Origin: Eubacterium oxidoreducens
GTDB lineage: Bacteria; Bacillota; Clostridia; Lachnospirales; Lachnospiraceae
DNA: 64,000 bases
Assembly: GCF_900104415.1 (NCBI RefSeq)
Contig: NZ_FMXR01000007.1
Span: 124,001-188,000 of the forward strand
Direction of reading: 5' to 3'
The notes under the pieces were generated by a model that had not been told where the DNA came from, did not search any database, and saw nothing but the letters and a program-made list of their open reading frames with translations. Made by a program: the position numbers and the translations under genes. This document shows positions 1 through 8,813 of the stretch, one piece after another; positions within the stretch are counted from its first letter, which is position 1, and each line of letters starts with the position of its first letter.

Positions 1-2385
1 TTATGGGGAACGGTAGGATACCGTCACTCAACATTATTTAGATTTATGAATGCCACAGGTATGACCTATGCGGATCATAACCCGGATTCGTGGGAAGGTT
101 GGCACTGGGGTGCAACACATATGTACGGATTTACAGCTCGTCTTGGTAATCCGGAGCAGACAGATTTGTTGGAAGACTGCTTGCAGAATTGTGAAATGAT
201 GGTATTTTGGTCATCAGACCCAGAGACCAATAATGGTATTTACGGAGCTTTTGAAAGTACAATTCGTCGTCGCTGGCTGAAAGAACTCGGCGTTAAGATG
301 ATATTTATCGATCCATATTATAACCATACCAATCAGTTATATGGAGGAAAATGGTTCTCACCACAGCTTGGTACAGATGCGGCATTAGCACTTGGTATCG
401 CTCATACATGGCTGGTAGAAGGAACTTATGATAAAGAATATGTAAAGACACATGCTGAAGGATTTGAAGAATGGACAGATTATGTGTTAGGTAAGTCAGA
501 TGGAATTGAAAAGTCAGCGGATTGGGCTGCAAAAGAATGTAAGATTCCGGCATATGATATCCGTGCACTTGCAAGAGAGTGGGCAAAACATAAGACGATG
601 CTTGCTGCCGGCGGACTTGGCGGATGGGGCGGATGCTGCCGTTCACCAATCGGTATGGACTGGTCAAGAATGATGATTGCATTAATTACCATGCAGGGTC
701 TTGGTAAGCCGGGTATTAATATCTACTCTACAACACAGGGTGTGCCGGTAGATTCTGACTTCTATTTCCCTGGATATGCAGATGGTGGTATCTGTGGTGA
801 TGCACAAAACTCTGCTGCAGGAGCAGTTCTTGCATATAGAATGTTCAACGGCGTAGATTCAAGACCGATGACTTCGAACCTTTCAACAGCGGCTGCCGTT
901 CACGTAGACCGTATGCGTCTGCCGGAGACCATCTTAGATGATCGCGTAGAGTGGTATGGTCGTGGATTCGTTGGAGATTCACAAGAGCAGCAGTTCCATG
1001 AATATCATTATCCGGCAAATGGATTTAGCCGTGTTCAGATGCTTTATAAGTATGGTGGTTCACATATCGGAACTATGGGACAAGGTGACCGTTATGCAAG
1101 AATGTATCGTACTAAGAAACTTCCATTTGTAGTCAGCCAGTCAATCTGGTTTGAAGGAGAAGTTCCATTTGCAGATATTATTCTTCCTGCATGTACGAAC
1201 TTTGAAAGATGGGATATCGGTGAATGGGCATCGAACTCTGGATACAACCCGGATTCACATAACCAGGCAAACTACCGCGTGATTACACTTCAGAAGAAAT
1301 GTATTGAGCCACTTGGAGAGTCTATGTCTGATTACGAAATCTTCCATGCAATCTGTGAACGACTTCATGTTGGAGATGTATTCTCAGAAGGAAAGACAGA
1401 ACTTGGTTGGGTAAAGCAGATGTTCTATGCATCAGATCTTCCAAAGGTAGTTTCTTGGGAAAAATTCTTCGAGAAAGGTTACTTTATCGTACCGCTTGAT
1501 GGTAAGGCACCGTCAGCACCTGCATTCCGTTGGTTCGCAGAAGGAAGAGAACAAGATACAAGAGGATGGATTTCAAGATTCCGTCCGGGCGATTTGGTAG
1601 ATCAGCAAGGTCTGCAGACACAGTCCGGTAAGATTGAATTCGTTTCTAATTCGTTAAAGAGATTTGGTCACTATGACACAGATGATACAGAAAGACCGCT
1701 TATGCCGATGTATATTCCATCTTGGGAGGGACATCATACAGAGCGTATTAAGAAATATCCGCTTGCAGTACTTTCACCGCATCCACGTTTTAGTTTCCAT
1801 ACACAGGGTGATGGAAAGGATTCCTTTGTTCAGGATATCGAAGACCACCGCGTATTTGTAGATGGATTCTGGTATTGGATTATGAGAATTAATCCGAAGG
1901 ATGCCAAGGCAAGAGGCATTAAGAATAATGACCTTGTAAAGGCTTACAACGATAGAGGTGCCGTTATCTTTGCAGCGCAGGTAACAGAACGTGTACCGGA
2001 AGGAACATGCCACTGCTACGAATCTTCTGCAGAGTATAAGCCACTTGGTGAGCCGGGACATTCTGTAGATCGTGGTGGATGTATCAACATCTTAACACCT
2101 TCAAGATTCTTATCAAAATATGCAACCGGTATGGCTACGGAGCACTGTCTTGTTGAAATTGAAAAATGGGATCGTGCAGAGCTTAAGGATTACAAGGAAA
2201 AACCACTTGATAAGAACCACGGTGGAGCTGAAGAAAAAGCAAACTGGAATAATCCTGCCAATGTACCTGTAGGTGCAACAATTAAGGAAGGTCAGTTCTA
2301 TACAGATCCAAACTGTGATGAAATGGTTTGGACAGAAAAAGCTTGGAAATTCTCCGGATCACAGTGGAAAGGAGGCCAAAAATAA
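1..2385 (+). CDS. Pyrogallol hydroxytransferase-like molybdoenzyme, large subunit (5' end outside window)
   Basis: This is a DMSO-reductase-family bis-molybdopterin oxidoreductase. The frame is open from base 1, so the first visible ATG (46) is internal; 794 residues are visible. By recall, the protein aligns along its length with the Pelobacter pyrogallol:phloroglucinol transhydroxylase large subunit (about 875 residues), so about 80-150 N-terminal residues are missing. The Asp-Ser-Trp motif at bases 85-93 matches the Mo-ligand serine region of that enzyme. Other shared motifs are GGLGGWGG, SIWFEGEVPFADIILPAC and RGGCINILTP. In the family the enzyme is cytoplasmic and moves a hydroxyl group between polyphenols without net redox change. 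The stop codon overlaps the start of the Fe-S subunit by one base. Family assignment is strong. The substrate is inferred and could be another gut polyphenol. Confidence 0.88.
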   Translation, partial: LWGTVGYRHSTLFRFMNATGMTYADHNPDSWEGWHWGATHMYGFTARLGNPEQTDLLEDCLQNCEMMVFWSSDPETNNGIYGAFESTIRRRWLKELGVKMIFIDPYYNHTNQLYGGKWFSPQLGTDAALALGIAHTWLVEGTYDKEYVKTHAEGFEEWTDYVLGKSDGIEKSADWAAKECKIPAYDIRALAREWAKHKTMLAAGGLGGWGGCCRSPIGMDWSRMMIALITMQGLGKPGINIYSTTQGVPVDSDFYFPGYADGGICGDAQNSAAGAVLAYRMFNGVDSRPMTSNLSTAAAVHVDRMRLPETILDDRVEWYGRGFVGDSQEQQFHEYHYPANGFSRVQMLYKYGGSHIGTMGQGDRYARMYRTKKLPFVVSQSIWFEGEVPFADIILPACTNFERWDIGEWASNSGYNPDSHNQANYRVITLQKKCIEPLGESMSDYEIFHAICERLHVGDVFSEGKTELGWVKQMFYASDLPKVVSWEKFFEKGYFIVPLDGKAPSAPAFRWFAEGREQDTRGWISRFRPGDLVDQQGLQTQSGKIEFVSNSLKRFGHYDTDDTERPLMPMYIPSWEGHHTERIKKYPLAVLSPHPRFSFHTQGDGKDSFVQDIEDHRVFVDGFWYWIMRINPKDAKARGIKNNDLVKAYNDRGAVIFAAQVTERVPEGTCHCYESSAEYKPLGEPGHSVDRGGCINILTPSRFLSKYATGMATEHCLVEIEKWDRAELKDYKEKPLDKNHGGAEEKANWNNPANVPVGATIKEGQFYTDPNCDEMVWTEKAWKFSGSQWKGGQK

Positions 2386-3200
2386 TGAGCAACAAACAGC
2401 ATTATTTAGTAATAGATTTAGATTTATGTTTTAACTGTAATAACTGTCGTATGGCCTGCATGGATGAACATGTAGGTAACGACTGGAAACCTTATACAGA
2501 ATCCATGCCGCGTCATCATGCGAACTGGATTGAAACAACACAAAAGGTTCGTGGTCAGGCTCCACGTATCGATGCCTGCTATCTTGTAAAACCATGTCAG
2601 CATTGCGAAAACGCAGAATGTATGAAGGCGTATCCGGATCAGGTGTATCGTCGCGAAGATGGTATCGTATTGATTGACCCGGAAAAGGCACGTGGAAATA
2701 AGGATTTGGTAAATCACTGTCCATATCATGCAATGAGCTGGAACGAAGAATTACAGGTAGCACAAAAATGTACTATGTGTGCACATATCTTAGACAGCGA
2801 TCAGCAGCCATGCATGCCACGTTGTGCACATTCCTGTCCAACAGAGTCACTTAGACATATGTTTGTGACTCCGGAGGAGATGGACAAGATTGTAAAAGAG
2901 GAAGCGTTAGAAGAACTTCATCCACAACTTGGCTCTAAGCCACATGTATTTTACAAGAATCTGTATCGTTTCACAAAGAACTTCATTACAGGATGTATCT
3001 TAAAGGATAACGACTGTGTGGAAGGTGCAGAGGTTGTTTTGAATGGTGAAGGTGTAGTCTTTGATCAAAAGACAGATTGTTTTGGCGAATTTAAATTTGA
3101 CAAACTTGAGCCGGGAACTTACGCAATCGAGGTAAATGGAAAGCCGATTAAGAGTGTAACCATTACAGAGTCCTTAGATGCAGGCCCGATTGAAATCTAG
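2385..3200 (+). CDS. Pyrogallol hydroxytransferase-like small subunit (three 4Fe-4S clusters)
   Basis: This 271-residue partner of the upstream molybdoenzyme starts at the ATG overlapping its stop codon, with GGAGG at 2371-2375; an upstream in-frame start at 2328 lacks such a site. Twelve cysteines are placed for three 4Fe-4S clusters: C15, C18, C21, C25; C71, C74, C79, C112; and C129, C132, C147, C151. Residues from about 197 to the end form a Cna-B/transthyretin-like beta domain (motif FGEFKFDKLEPGTYAIEV), as in the Pelobacter transhydroxylase small subunit. There is no Tat or Sec signal, which suits a cytoplasmic complex. Family assignment is strong. Confidence 0.88.
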   Translation: MSNKQHYLVIDLDLCFNCNNCRMACMDEHVGNDWKPYTESMPRHHANWIETTQKVRGQAPRIDACYLVKPCQHCENAECMKAYPDQVYRREDGIVLIDPEKARGNKDLVNHCPYHAMSWNEELQVAQKCTMCAHILDSDQQPCMPRCAHSCPTESLRHMFVTPEEMDKIVKEEALEELHPQLGSKPHVFYKNLYRFTKNFITGCILKDNDCVEGAEVVLNGEGVVFDQKTDCFGEFKFDKLEPGTYAIEVNGKPIKSVTITESLDAGPIEI

Positions 3201-3212
3201 GAGGTGCGAATC

Positions 3213-3527
3213 ATGAGTAACTATAATGTTGTTCCTGCTAATGAAATTCAGACGAATACGGAAACATTGACATTATCTAAAGAAAAGATTCTTCGTATCA
3301 TCTACGATGCAGTAAAATGTAAGGTAATGCCATGCGTGATAAATGCTCCAAAAGATACTCCAAAGGAACTTATGGAAGAAATCATAGCAGCAGGATATCG
3401 CGTTGAAGTATCTCCTTGGAACAAGGAAAAAGATCAGTGGAGAGTATTCTGGGATTTTGCAGCATACAGAACTGTAGAGAAAGATCAGGATGATACCAAG
3501 ACGTATTTAGACGTATATGAAAAGTAA
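3213..3527 (+). CDS. Hypothetical 104-residue protein of the hydroxytransferase operon
   Basis: I do not recognise this family. The ATG at 3213 is preferred over a GTG at 3204 because AGGAGG (3199-3204) lies eight bases upstream and covers the GTG. The gene follows the Fe-S subunit by 12 bases and precedes a strong terminator, so it is co-transcribed with the enzyme. The protein is soluble and acidic, with one Cys pair (VKCKVMPC) in its middle and a Trp-rich segment near residue 75 (SPWNKEKDQWRVFWDFAAY). There are no transmembrane segments or signal peptide. It may be an assembly or regulatory partner of the molybdoenzyme; this is inferred only from position. Confidence 0.75.
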   Translation: MSNYNVVPANEIQTNTETLTLSKEKILRIIYDAVKCKVMPCVINAPKDTPKELMEEIIAAGYRVEVSPWNKEKDQWRVFWDFAAYRTVEKDQDDTKTYLDVYEK

Positions 3528-3563
3528 TGAAATCGACTGTAACGAGAAAATGTCGAAAAGATC

Positions 3564-3602
3564 AACAGCCCGCCGGAGTTTCCGGTGGGCTGTTTCATTT
3601 TT
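3564..3602 (+). terminator. Rho-independent terminator of the hydroxytransferase operon
   Basis: A 14-bp stem pairs AACAGCCCGCCGGA with TCCGGTGGGCTGTT (one G-T pair) around a three-base loop, followed by TTTCATTTTTTC. It lies 36 bases after the stop codon. Confidence 0.9.
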
Positions 3603-3630
3603 TCATCTAAAGTGCACAAGAGGAGGAAAC

Positions 3631-3714
3631 TAATTTTGGGTAAATGGTTTCTTGCGGCTACTGGGGGTTCGTGTTACCATTAAGGAAACGAAAAGTATAA
3701 ATGGAGTTTCCTAA
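3631..3714. promoter_or_regulatory. Possible TetR operator region (paired GGAAAC/GTTTCC half-sites)
   Basis: Two inverted arrangements of the same half-site lie in the leader of the tetR gene: GGAAAC near 3625 with GGTTTCTT near 3646, and AAGGAAAC near 3683 with GTTTCCTAA near 3705. TetR-family regulators often bind palindromes just upstream of their own operon. Binding here is inferred from position and symmetry only. Confidence 0.35.
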
Positions 3715-3728
3715 AAAGGGAGAATGCA

Positions 3729-4334
3729 ATGAATAGAAACCGCGATAATAAGGTGAAAGTATTAGAGGCGACAACGAGGGTATTTAAGAAAAAGGGAATG
3801 AAGTTTACCATGGATGATATCGCAAAAGAATTGTCCATGAGTAAGAAGACAATCTATACAATTTTCCGGGATAAAGAGGAAATCCTTTATGATATGGTCG
3901 ATTATGCATTTGACAAAATCAAAGAAAGCGAAAAGCAAGTGTTAAATGATCATAATATGGATACGGTGGAAAAACTTCGAAATCTTTTGGGAGTTTTGCC
4001 GGAGGGATATAAAGAGCTGGATTTTAGACAGCTGATAATGCTTCGTACAAAGTATCCGGTGATTTATCAAAAAATCGAGCAGCGTCTTGAAAATGGCTGG
4101 GAGGCAACGCTTCGTCTCATCGAGCAGGGCATAGAAGAGGGCGTATTAAGACCGGTCAATCTTGTGATTTTTAAGTCTACTTATGAGGCGGCAATTGAGC
4201 AGTTTCTAGAAAGAGATATTTTGATTTCCAATAACATTGAGTATGCTGACGCGTTAGAAGAAGTCGTTGCAATCATGGTAGATGGTATCATTGAGAAAAG
4301 GAGGGGAATCGGATGGAAGAAAGGTCGAAGGTGA
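3729..4334 (+). CDS. TetR/AcrR family transcriptional regulator
   Basis: This 201-residue protein has the N-terminal TetR helix-turn-helix at residues about 10-55 (TMDDIAKELSMSKKTIYTIF, then the family-typical DKEEIL). The C-terminal part is helical, as expected for a ligand/dimerisation domain. The start has GGGAG seven bases upstream. Its last 22 bases overlap the next gene, so it is translated together with the GT-B-like protein and the GPH symporter, whose expression it probably controls. The ligand is unknown. Confidence 0.9.
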   Translation: MNRNRDNKVKVLEATTRVFKKKGMKFTMDDIAKELSMSKKTIYTIFRDKEEILYDMVDYAFDKIKESEKQVLNDHNMDTVEKLRNLLGVLPEGYKELDFRQLIMLRTKYPVIYQKIEQRLENGWEATLRLIEQGIEEGVLRPVNLVIFKSTYEAAIEQFLERDILISNNIEYADALEEVVAIMVDGIIEKRRGIGWKKGRR

Positions 4335-5818
4335 TTTTTGGAAACGAAATAAGTAATGCGGCATATAAAAAAGCGTTGCGTTCGAAACAAAAATACATCA
4401 AAAAGTACGGCGACGACAGTGGTGCGGATTATCCGGTTGTACTTCAAAAGAATCCTTACATCGGAGATTCGTTAAATGTTGTGAACGTTCTGGTTGGGGA
4501 TGTGCAGGAGAATGTCCATTATAATCCGGCAGATAACAATCTCAAATCGACATTTGACCTGGATAACGGGATTATTGTGGGAAATATCCGCATGGGATTT
4601 GGTCATTATCGCATCTCTATGGCAATGGCATCGGCGGCAAAAGCGCTTGGCTATACGCCGTATTGGATGGATCTTAACAGTTATTCTCAAACAACGTGTA
4701 CAAAGGTAATCGAAGCGCAGAATCATCTATATTCATTAGGCTCGAGATTGTCGAAGAATCCACTGTTTAACAAGTTTGTCTGGGAACCGATGAACTATGA
4801 AGGATTTCGGGCTTTGACTTATAATGCATCCGATCAAAAGAATGCAGAGCTTATGGCTCCGGTGTATCAAAATATTCCAAAGGAGATTCCGGTAATCGCA
4901 ACGCATGTATGGCCGGCACAGGCGGCTGTTCACGCAGATATGAAATACGTGGTAAATGCGATTCCGGACAATTGGCCGATGGCGCTTCACTATGCGGAGG
5001 GCGCAGTACATACCATCCAGTGCCGGAATGCTTATATGGGATATCGTATTTGTAATGGGATGGCAAAAAAAGAGGTATTAAAACCAATGCCAAAGGAAGC
5101 ACTTGTTTATACCGGTCATTATATCGATCATGAATTGGTCAGTAATATTACGGAGGATTGCAAGGCGAGAATTGCACGTAAAGAAAAGGGTGCGCCGATT
5201 CGGTTTTTGTTGACGATTGGAGGAGCCGGTGCGCAAAAAGAAATATTTGCCGCAATCATCCGACATTTGCTTCCAATGATTACACAAAAGAAGGTTACGC
5301 TGTATGTAAATGTCGGCGATTACAAGAATGTTTGGGAGGATTTGCTTAGAGAAATTCCGCAGATGAAAGAAGTTTCAAAAGAACATTTTGATGATTGGAA
5401 CGATACAGTGCATTTTGCGGCGGATGCACGGAATCCGGAAAATGAGATTACCGGAATTCATGGTTTTTGGCATAAAAATATATTTGAAGCGGTATACGCA
5501 ACAAATCTTTTGATGCGAAGTGCAGATGTGCTAGTGACAAAGCCTTCGGAACTGGCGTTTTACCCGGTGCCAAAACTTTTTATCAAGCGAGTTGGAAAGC
5601 ATGAAATGTGGGGTGCAATTCACTCGGTGGAAATCGGGGATGGAACCTATGAATGCCGGGATATACCGCACACGATGCAAATGCTTGACCTTTTTTTGCA
5701 AGAGGATGATTTGCTGGTGGATATGTGTCACAATATCATGAAAAATAATGAGCAGGGAATATATAACGGTGCATACAAGGCGGTAGAACTTGCAATGCGC
5801 TTGAAGGAGGAAGGTTAG
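4313..5818 (+). CDS. Putative GT-B-fold glycosyltransferase-like protein
   Basis: A 501-residue soluble protein starting at the ATG inside the end of tetR, with AAAGGAGGGG at 4297-4306. Two features recall GT-B enzymes of the MurG/MGDG-synthase type: an N-terminal motif GNIRMGFGHYRISMAMASAA (about residues 90-109) and a C-terminal half with a glycine-rich turn (LLTIGGAGAQKE) and a SADVLVTKPSELAFYP segment near residue 400. There is no signal peptide or membrane segment. It ends one base before the symporter start, so the two are probably coupled. It may act on the sugar the symporter imports. I cannot give a defined activity. Confidence 0.55.
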   Translation: MEERSKVIFGNEISNAAYKKALRSKQKYIKKYGDDSGADYPVVLQKNPYIGDSLNVVNVLVGDVQENVHYNPADNNLKSTFDLDNGIIVGNIRMGFGHYRISMAMASAAKALGYTPYWMDLNSYSQTTCTKVIEAQNHLYSLGSRLSKNPLFNKFVWEPMNYEGFRALTYNASDQKNAELMAPVYQNIPKEIPVIATHVWPAQAAVHADMKYVVNAIPDNWPMALHYAEGAVHTIQCRNAYMGYRICNGMAKKEVLKPMPKEALVYTGHYIDHELVSNITEDCKARIARKEKGAPIRFLLTIGGAGAQKEIFAAIIRHLLPMITQKKVTLYVNVGDYKNVWEDLLREIPQMKEVSKEHFDDWNDTVHFAADARNPENEITGIHGFWHKNIFEAVYATNLLMRSADVLVTKPSELAFYPVPKLFIKRVGKHEMWGAIHSVEIGDGTYECRDIPHTMQMLDLFLQEDDLLVDMCHNIMKNNEQGIYNGAYKAVELAMRLKEEG

Positions 5819-5819
5819 T

Positions 5820-7661
5820 ATGGAAACAAAGAGACTTACGGGATCGGAAAAGTTCGCATACGGAATCGGTGCAGTTGGAAAAGATATGGTCTATATGTTG
5901 TCAGCCAGCTATATTCTGTATTATTACCAGGACATTATGGGCGTCAGTGCCTGGATTATGGGTGTGATTTTATTGATTGCACGAGTGTTTGATGCATTTA
6001 ATGATCCGATTATGGGGGTTTTGGTTGCGAAGACTAAGACAAAATGGGGAAAATTTAGACCATGGTTGTTTGTCGGTACACTGACAAATGCTATCATTTT
6101 GTATTTTATGTTTGCAGCACCACCTACGCTTGATGGTGGCGGACTAGTAGCCTATGCGGCATGCTTTTACATCATTTGGGGCGTGACTTATACGATGATG
6201 GATATTCCGTATTGGTCAATGGTTCCGGCATTTACAGACAGTGGTAAAGAGCGAGAGAATCTTTCGGCGTTGGCACGTACGTGTGCCGGTGTTGGTTCTG
6301 CAATTATCACGATTGTGACGGTTATGGCAGTTACAAGTATTGGTTCTGCTGCGGCGGCTAAGACAACAGATTTGCAGACGATAGACATGGCGGATTATCA
6401 GACAACCGTATATGTCATGGAACGTAATGATGCGCAGGTGGCGACCGGAAGCATGATGGTTTGTGAAGATGGGATGGAATCTTTGACCGTATCCGCGGAC
6501 AAATCTGAATTTGAAGAAGCCATCTTATTTAACCAGGATAATTCAGAGTACACAATTCAGATTGATGATATCGAGCTTGATGGCGATAACAGCGCTATGA
6601 ATATCGTTCTTGACTCGGTGGACAGTAAAGAAGCTGTTGTGGTGGTATATGTTACAGAAAGCCAGTTTGAAAGCCTGTCAGAATCGGATCAGCATACCAT
6701 CCGCGGAGAGGTTTCCTCGACAAAAGAGGTGGAAAGACTTGGTTACAAATATTTTTCTTTGATTGTGGCCGTTTTGTTTTTTGTATTTATCTTAATTACC
6801 TGTCTTCGTATTAAGGAAAAATCTTCGGTTAATATGAAGACGGCATCTGTGAAGGAAATGTTCCGTTCACTGGTTCAAAATGATCAGGCAATGACGATGG
6901 TTATTGCGATTGTGCTAGTGAATACCGCCGTGTATATTACATCGAATCTGCTAATCTATTTCTTCAAATATGATTTGGGCGGTGCAAGCTGGACCGGTAA
7001 TTATACATTGTTTAACACCTTTGGCGGTGGTATTCAGATTATTTCAATGATCGTTTTCTTCCCGTTGCTTCGAAAGTTTTTTACGATTATGAAGGTGTTT
7101 TATATCAGCGTGGGCTCTGCCATTATCGGTTATGTGGTGTTGCTTGCGATGGCGCTTGTCGGGGTCAGCCAGGTATATCCGTTTTTTGTACCGGGATTTT
7201 TTATCTTTGCAGCAGTTGGCATGTTGAATGTTATCGTAACGGTATTTTTGGCAAATACGGTTGACTATGGTGAAGTGAAAAATGGTAGAAGAGATGAGTC
7301 GGTGATCTTCTCTATGCAGACATTTGTCGTTAAGCTTGCCAGCGGCGTTGCAGCGCTGATTGCATCTGTATGCCTGTCTGTCTTTCATATCAGTGAATCT
7401 GAGCAGACTTTTGAGCTGGTAAATGGAAGTGCGGTGAAGGGAATCACCAAGATGTTGTATGACATTGTAGATCATGGTGCTTCGATTGTGACAAATGATT
7501 CCGTTGTGGGTCTTCGTATGACGATGACACTTCTTCCAATTCTGGCGTTGGTTATTGCCGTTATCGTATTTAGAAAGAAATATATTTTAACAGATGAGAA
7601 GCTTGATGAGATTACCAAAGAGCTAAAATCCAGACATGAAATAAGTGTTGAAAAAGCATAG
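5820..7661 (+). CDS. GPH/MelB-type sugar:cation symporter with an extra extracellular domain
   Basis: A glycoside-pentoside-hexuronide symporter of the major facilitator fold. Typical features are KFAYGIGAVGKDMVY at the N-terminus, RVFDAFNDPIMG, and GKFRPWLF in loop 2-3. It is 613 residues against about 450-480 for the family. The excess is a soluble acidic stretch at about residues 181-307 between predicted TM5 and TM6. By MelB topology this loop faces outside the cell. The rest shows the usual membrane segments and a charged cytoplasmic tail. It is the last gene of the tetR operon and is followed by a terminator. The substrate is unknown, probably a glycoside or sugar. Confidence 0.85.
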   Translation: METKRLTGSEKFAYGIGAVGKDMVYMLSASYILYYYQDIMGVSAWIMGVILLIARVFDAFNDPIMGVLVAKTKTKWGKFRPWLFVGTLTNAIILYFMFAAPPTLDGGGLVAYAACFYIIWGVTYTMMDIPYWSMVPAFTDSGKERENLSALARTCAGVGSAIITIVTVMAVTSIGSAAAAKTTDLQTIDMADYQTTVYVMERNDAQVATGSMMVCEDGMESLTVSADKSEFEEAILFNQDNSEYTIQIDDIELDGDNSAMNIVLDSVDSKEAVVVVYVTESQFESLSESDQHTIRGEVSSTKEVERLGYKYFSLIVAVLFFVFILITCLRIKEKSSVNMKTASVKEMFRSLVQNDQAMTMVIAIVLVNTAVYITSNLLIYFFKYDLGGASWTGNYTLFNTFGGGIQIISMIVFFPLLRKFFTIMKVFYISVGSAIIGYVVLLAMALVGVSQVYPFFVPGFFIFAAVGMLNVIVTVFLANTVDYGEVKNGRRDESVIFSMQTFVVKLASGVAALIASVCLSVFHISESEQTFELVNGSAVKGITKMLYDIVDHGASIVTNDSVVGLRMTMTLLPILALVIAVIVFRKKYILTDEKLDEITKELKSRHEISVEKA

Positions 7662-7696
7662 AAAAAGGGCGTATCGCTTAGGCGATGCGCCTTTTG
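7662..7696 (+). terminator. Terminator after the GPH symporter
   Basis: A stem pairs AAAAGGGCGTATCGC with GCGATGCGCCTTTT around TTAG, with one bulged C, directly after the symporter stop codon. The A-rich and T-rich flanks could work in both directions. Confidence 0.88.
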
Positions 7697-7864
7697 CAGT
7701 TGTGTAATAGCAGGAATGAAATTCTTTGGTCTGGCCAGGTGACAGGAATGTCTGGCATTTTAGATGTATAATAGGTATAATGTTAAGTGGAGAGTTATTG
7801 AAAAGACGAGTCGAGAATCTGACACTCGCTCTTTTTGGGGGGTAAAGAAAGGAAGCGAGATAAG

Positions 7865-8803
7865 ATGGTTATAGCGACCACGATGTGTAAACTCTTTTTT
7901 GCAATGCTTATAGGATTTTTGCTTGCAAAAAAAGAGATTCTTACCAAAGAAGCTACGGGCAAGATGTCGGCCATGATCGTGCAGATTACATGCCCGTGTT
8001 TGATTTTAAGCAGTATTTCTACCGTATCCCATGATGGGGGAGGTATGGTGCTGCGATTGTTTGTTTCCGGAGTGGTAATGTATATTATTTTTCCGGTTCT
8101 GGCAATTGTTTTTACGCGACTGATGAGAGTGCCTAAGCATCTTCGGGGAACTTATATGTGTATGTTTATATTTTCCAACAGTATGTTTATGGGCTATCCG
8201 GTAGTACAGGCGTTATTTGGAGACAGTGCAATCTTTTATATTACGATCTTCAATATGCCATTTAATATTTTGTTCTTTACTTTGGCAATGCATTTATTTC
8301 AGAAGGATGCTGCCACCGAGACTGGAGGGTATGAGAAACAAAAATTAGAACTTCGTAAAGTGCTGAACAACGGAATCATCGCATCGATTGCGGCTTTAGT
8401 TATTTATTTTGTCGATATTCCGTTACCTGACATTTTCTACACTTGTGTTGGCTTTGTCGGAAATATCACAACGCCGCTTTCTATGATTATTATTGGTGCG
8501 TCAATGGGCTCTGTTGTGTTACGTGACTTAAAGAGAGAAAAGGGAATCTGGCCGATGCTTCCGATTCGCCTGATTTTGTTGCCAATTATTACTTGGTGCG
8601 TACTGCACCTGTTTCTTTCAGATGCGACACTGATTAGTATCTGCACGGTTGGTGCAGGTATGCCGGTTGCTTCATTGGTGGCAATGGGAAGTGCGCAGTA
8701 TCCGAGACAAAGTTTTACGGCTTCGATTGGAGTGGCTGTTTCTACAATTTTATCATTGATTACTATTCCAATCATGGTAATCGTTCTTCAGCAGGTTTCT
8801 TAA
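7865..8803 (+). CDS. AEC (auxin efflux carrier) family transporter
   Basis: A 312-residue membrane protein with about ten hydrophobic segments. It shows the AEC pattern of a split fold with a central loop and conserved FSNSMFMGYPVVQALFG and PLSMIIIGASMG motifs. Members export or exchange organic acids and other anions. The ATG at 7865 is chosen because AAAGGAAG (7848-7855) precedes it; the open frame reaches back to a TTG at 7835 that lacks a good site. It lies 10 bases before the flavodiiron gene, so the two are probably one transcript. The substrate cannot be told from sequence. Confidence 0.85.
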   Translation: MVIATTMCKLFFAMLIGFLLAKKEILTKEATGKMSAMIVQITCPCLILSSISTVSHDGGGMVLRLFVSGVVMYIIFPVLAIVFTRLMRVPKHLRGTYMCMFIFSNSMFMGYPVVQALFGDSAIFYITIFNMPFNILFFTLAMHLFQKDAATETGGYEKQKLELRKVLNNGIIASIAALVIYFVDIPLPDIFYTCVGFVGNITTPLSMIIIGASMGSVVLRDLKREKGIWPMLPIRLILLPIITWCVLHLFLSDATLISICTVGAGMPVASLVAMGSAQYPRQSFTASIGVAVSTILSLITIPIMVIVLQQVS

Positions 8804-8813
8804 GGAGGAGAAT

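Noticed and set aside
305-692. Open reading frames on the minus strand inside the large subunit gene
   Set aside because: They have no ribosome binding site or family signal and lie opposite a strongly conserved coding frame. The same applies to antisense frames under other genes.
7767-7781. Two TATAAT boxes before the AEC transporter
   Set aside because: Both lack a recognisable -35 at 16-18 bases, so no promoter is claimed, although transcription must start near here.
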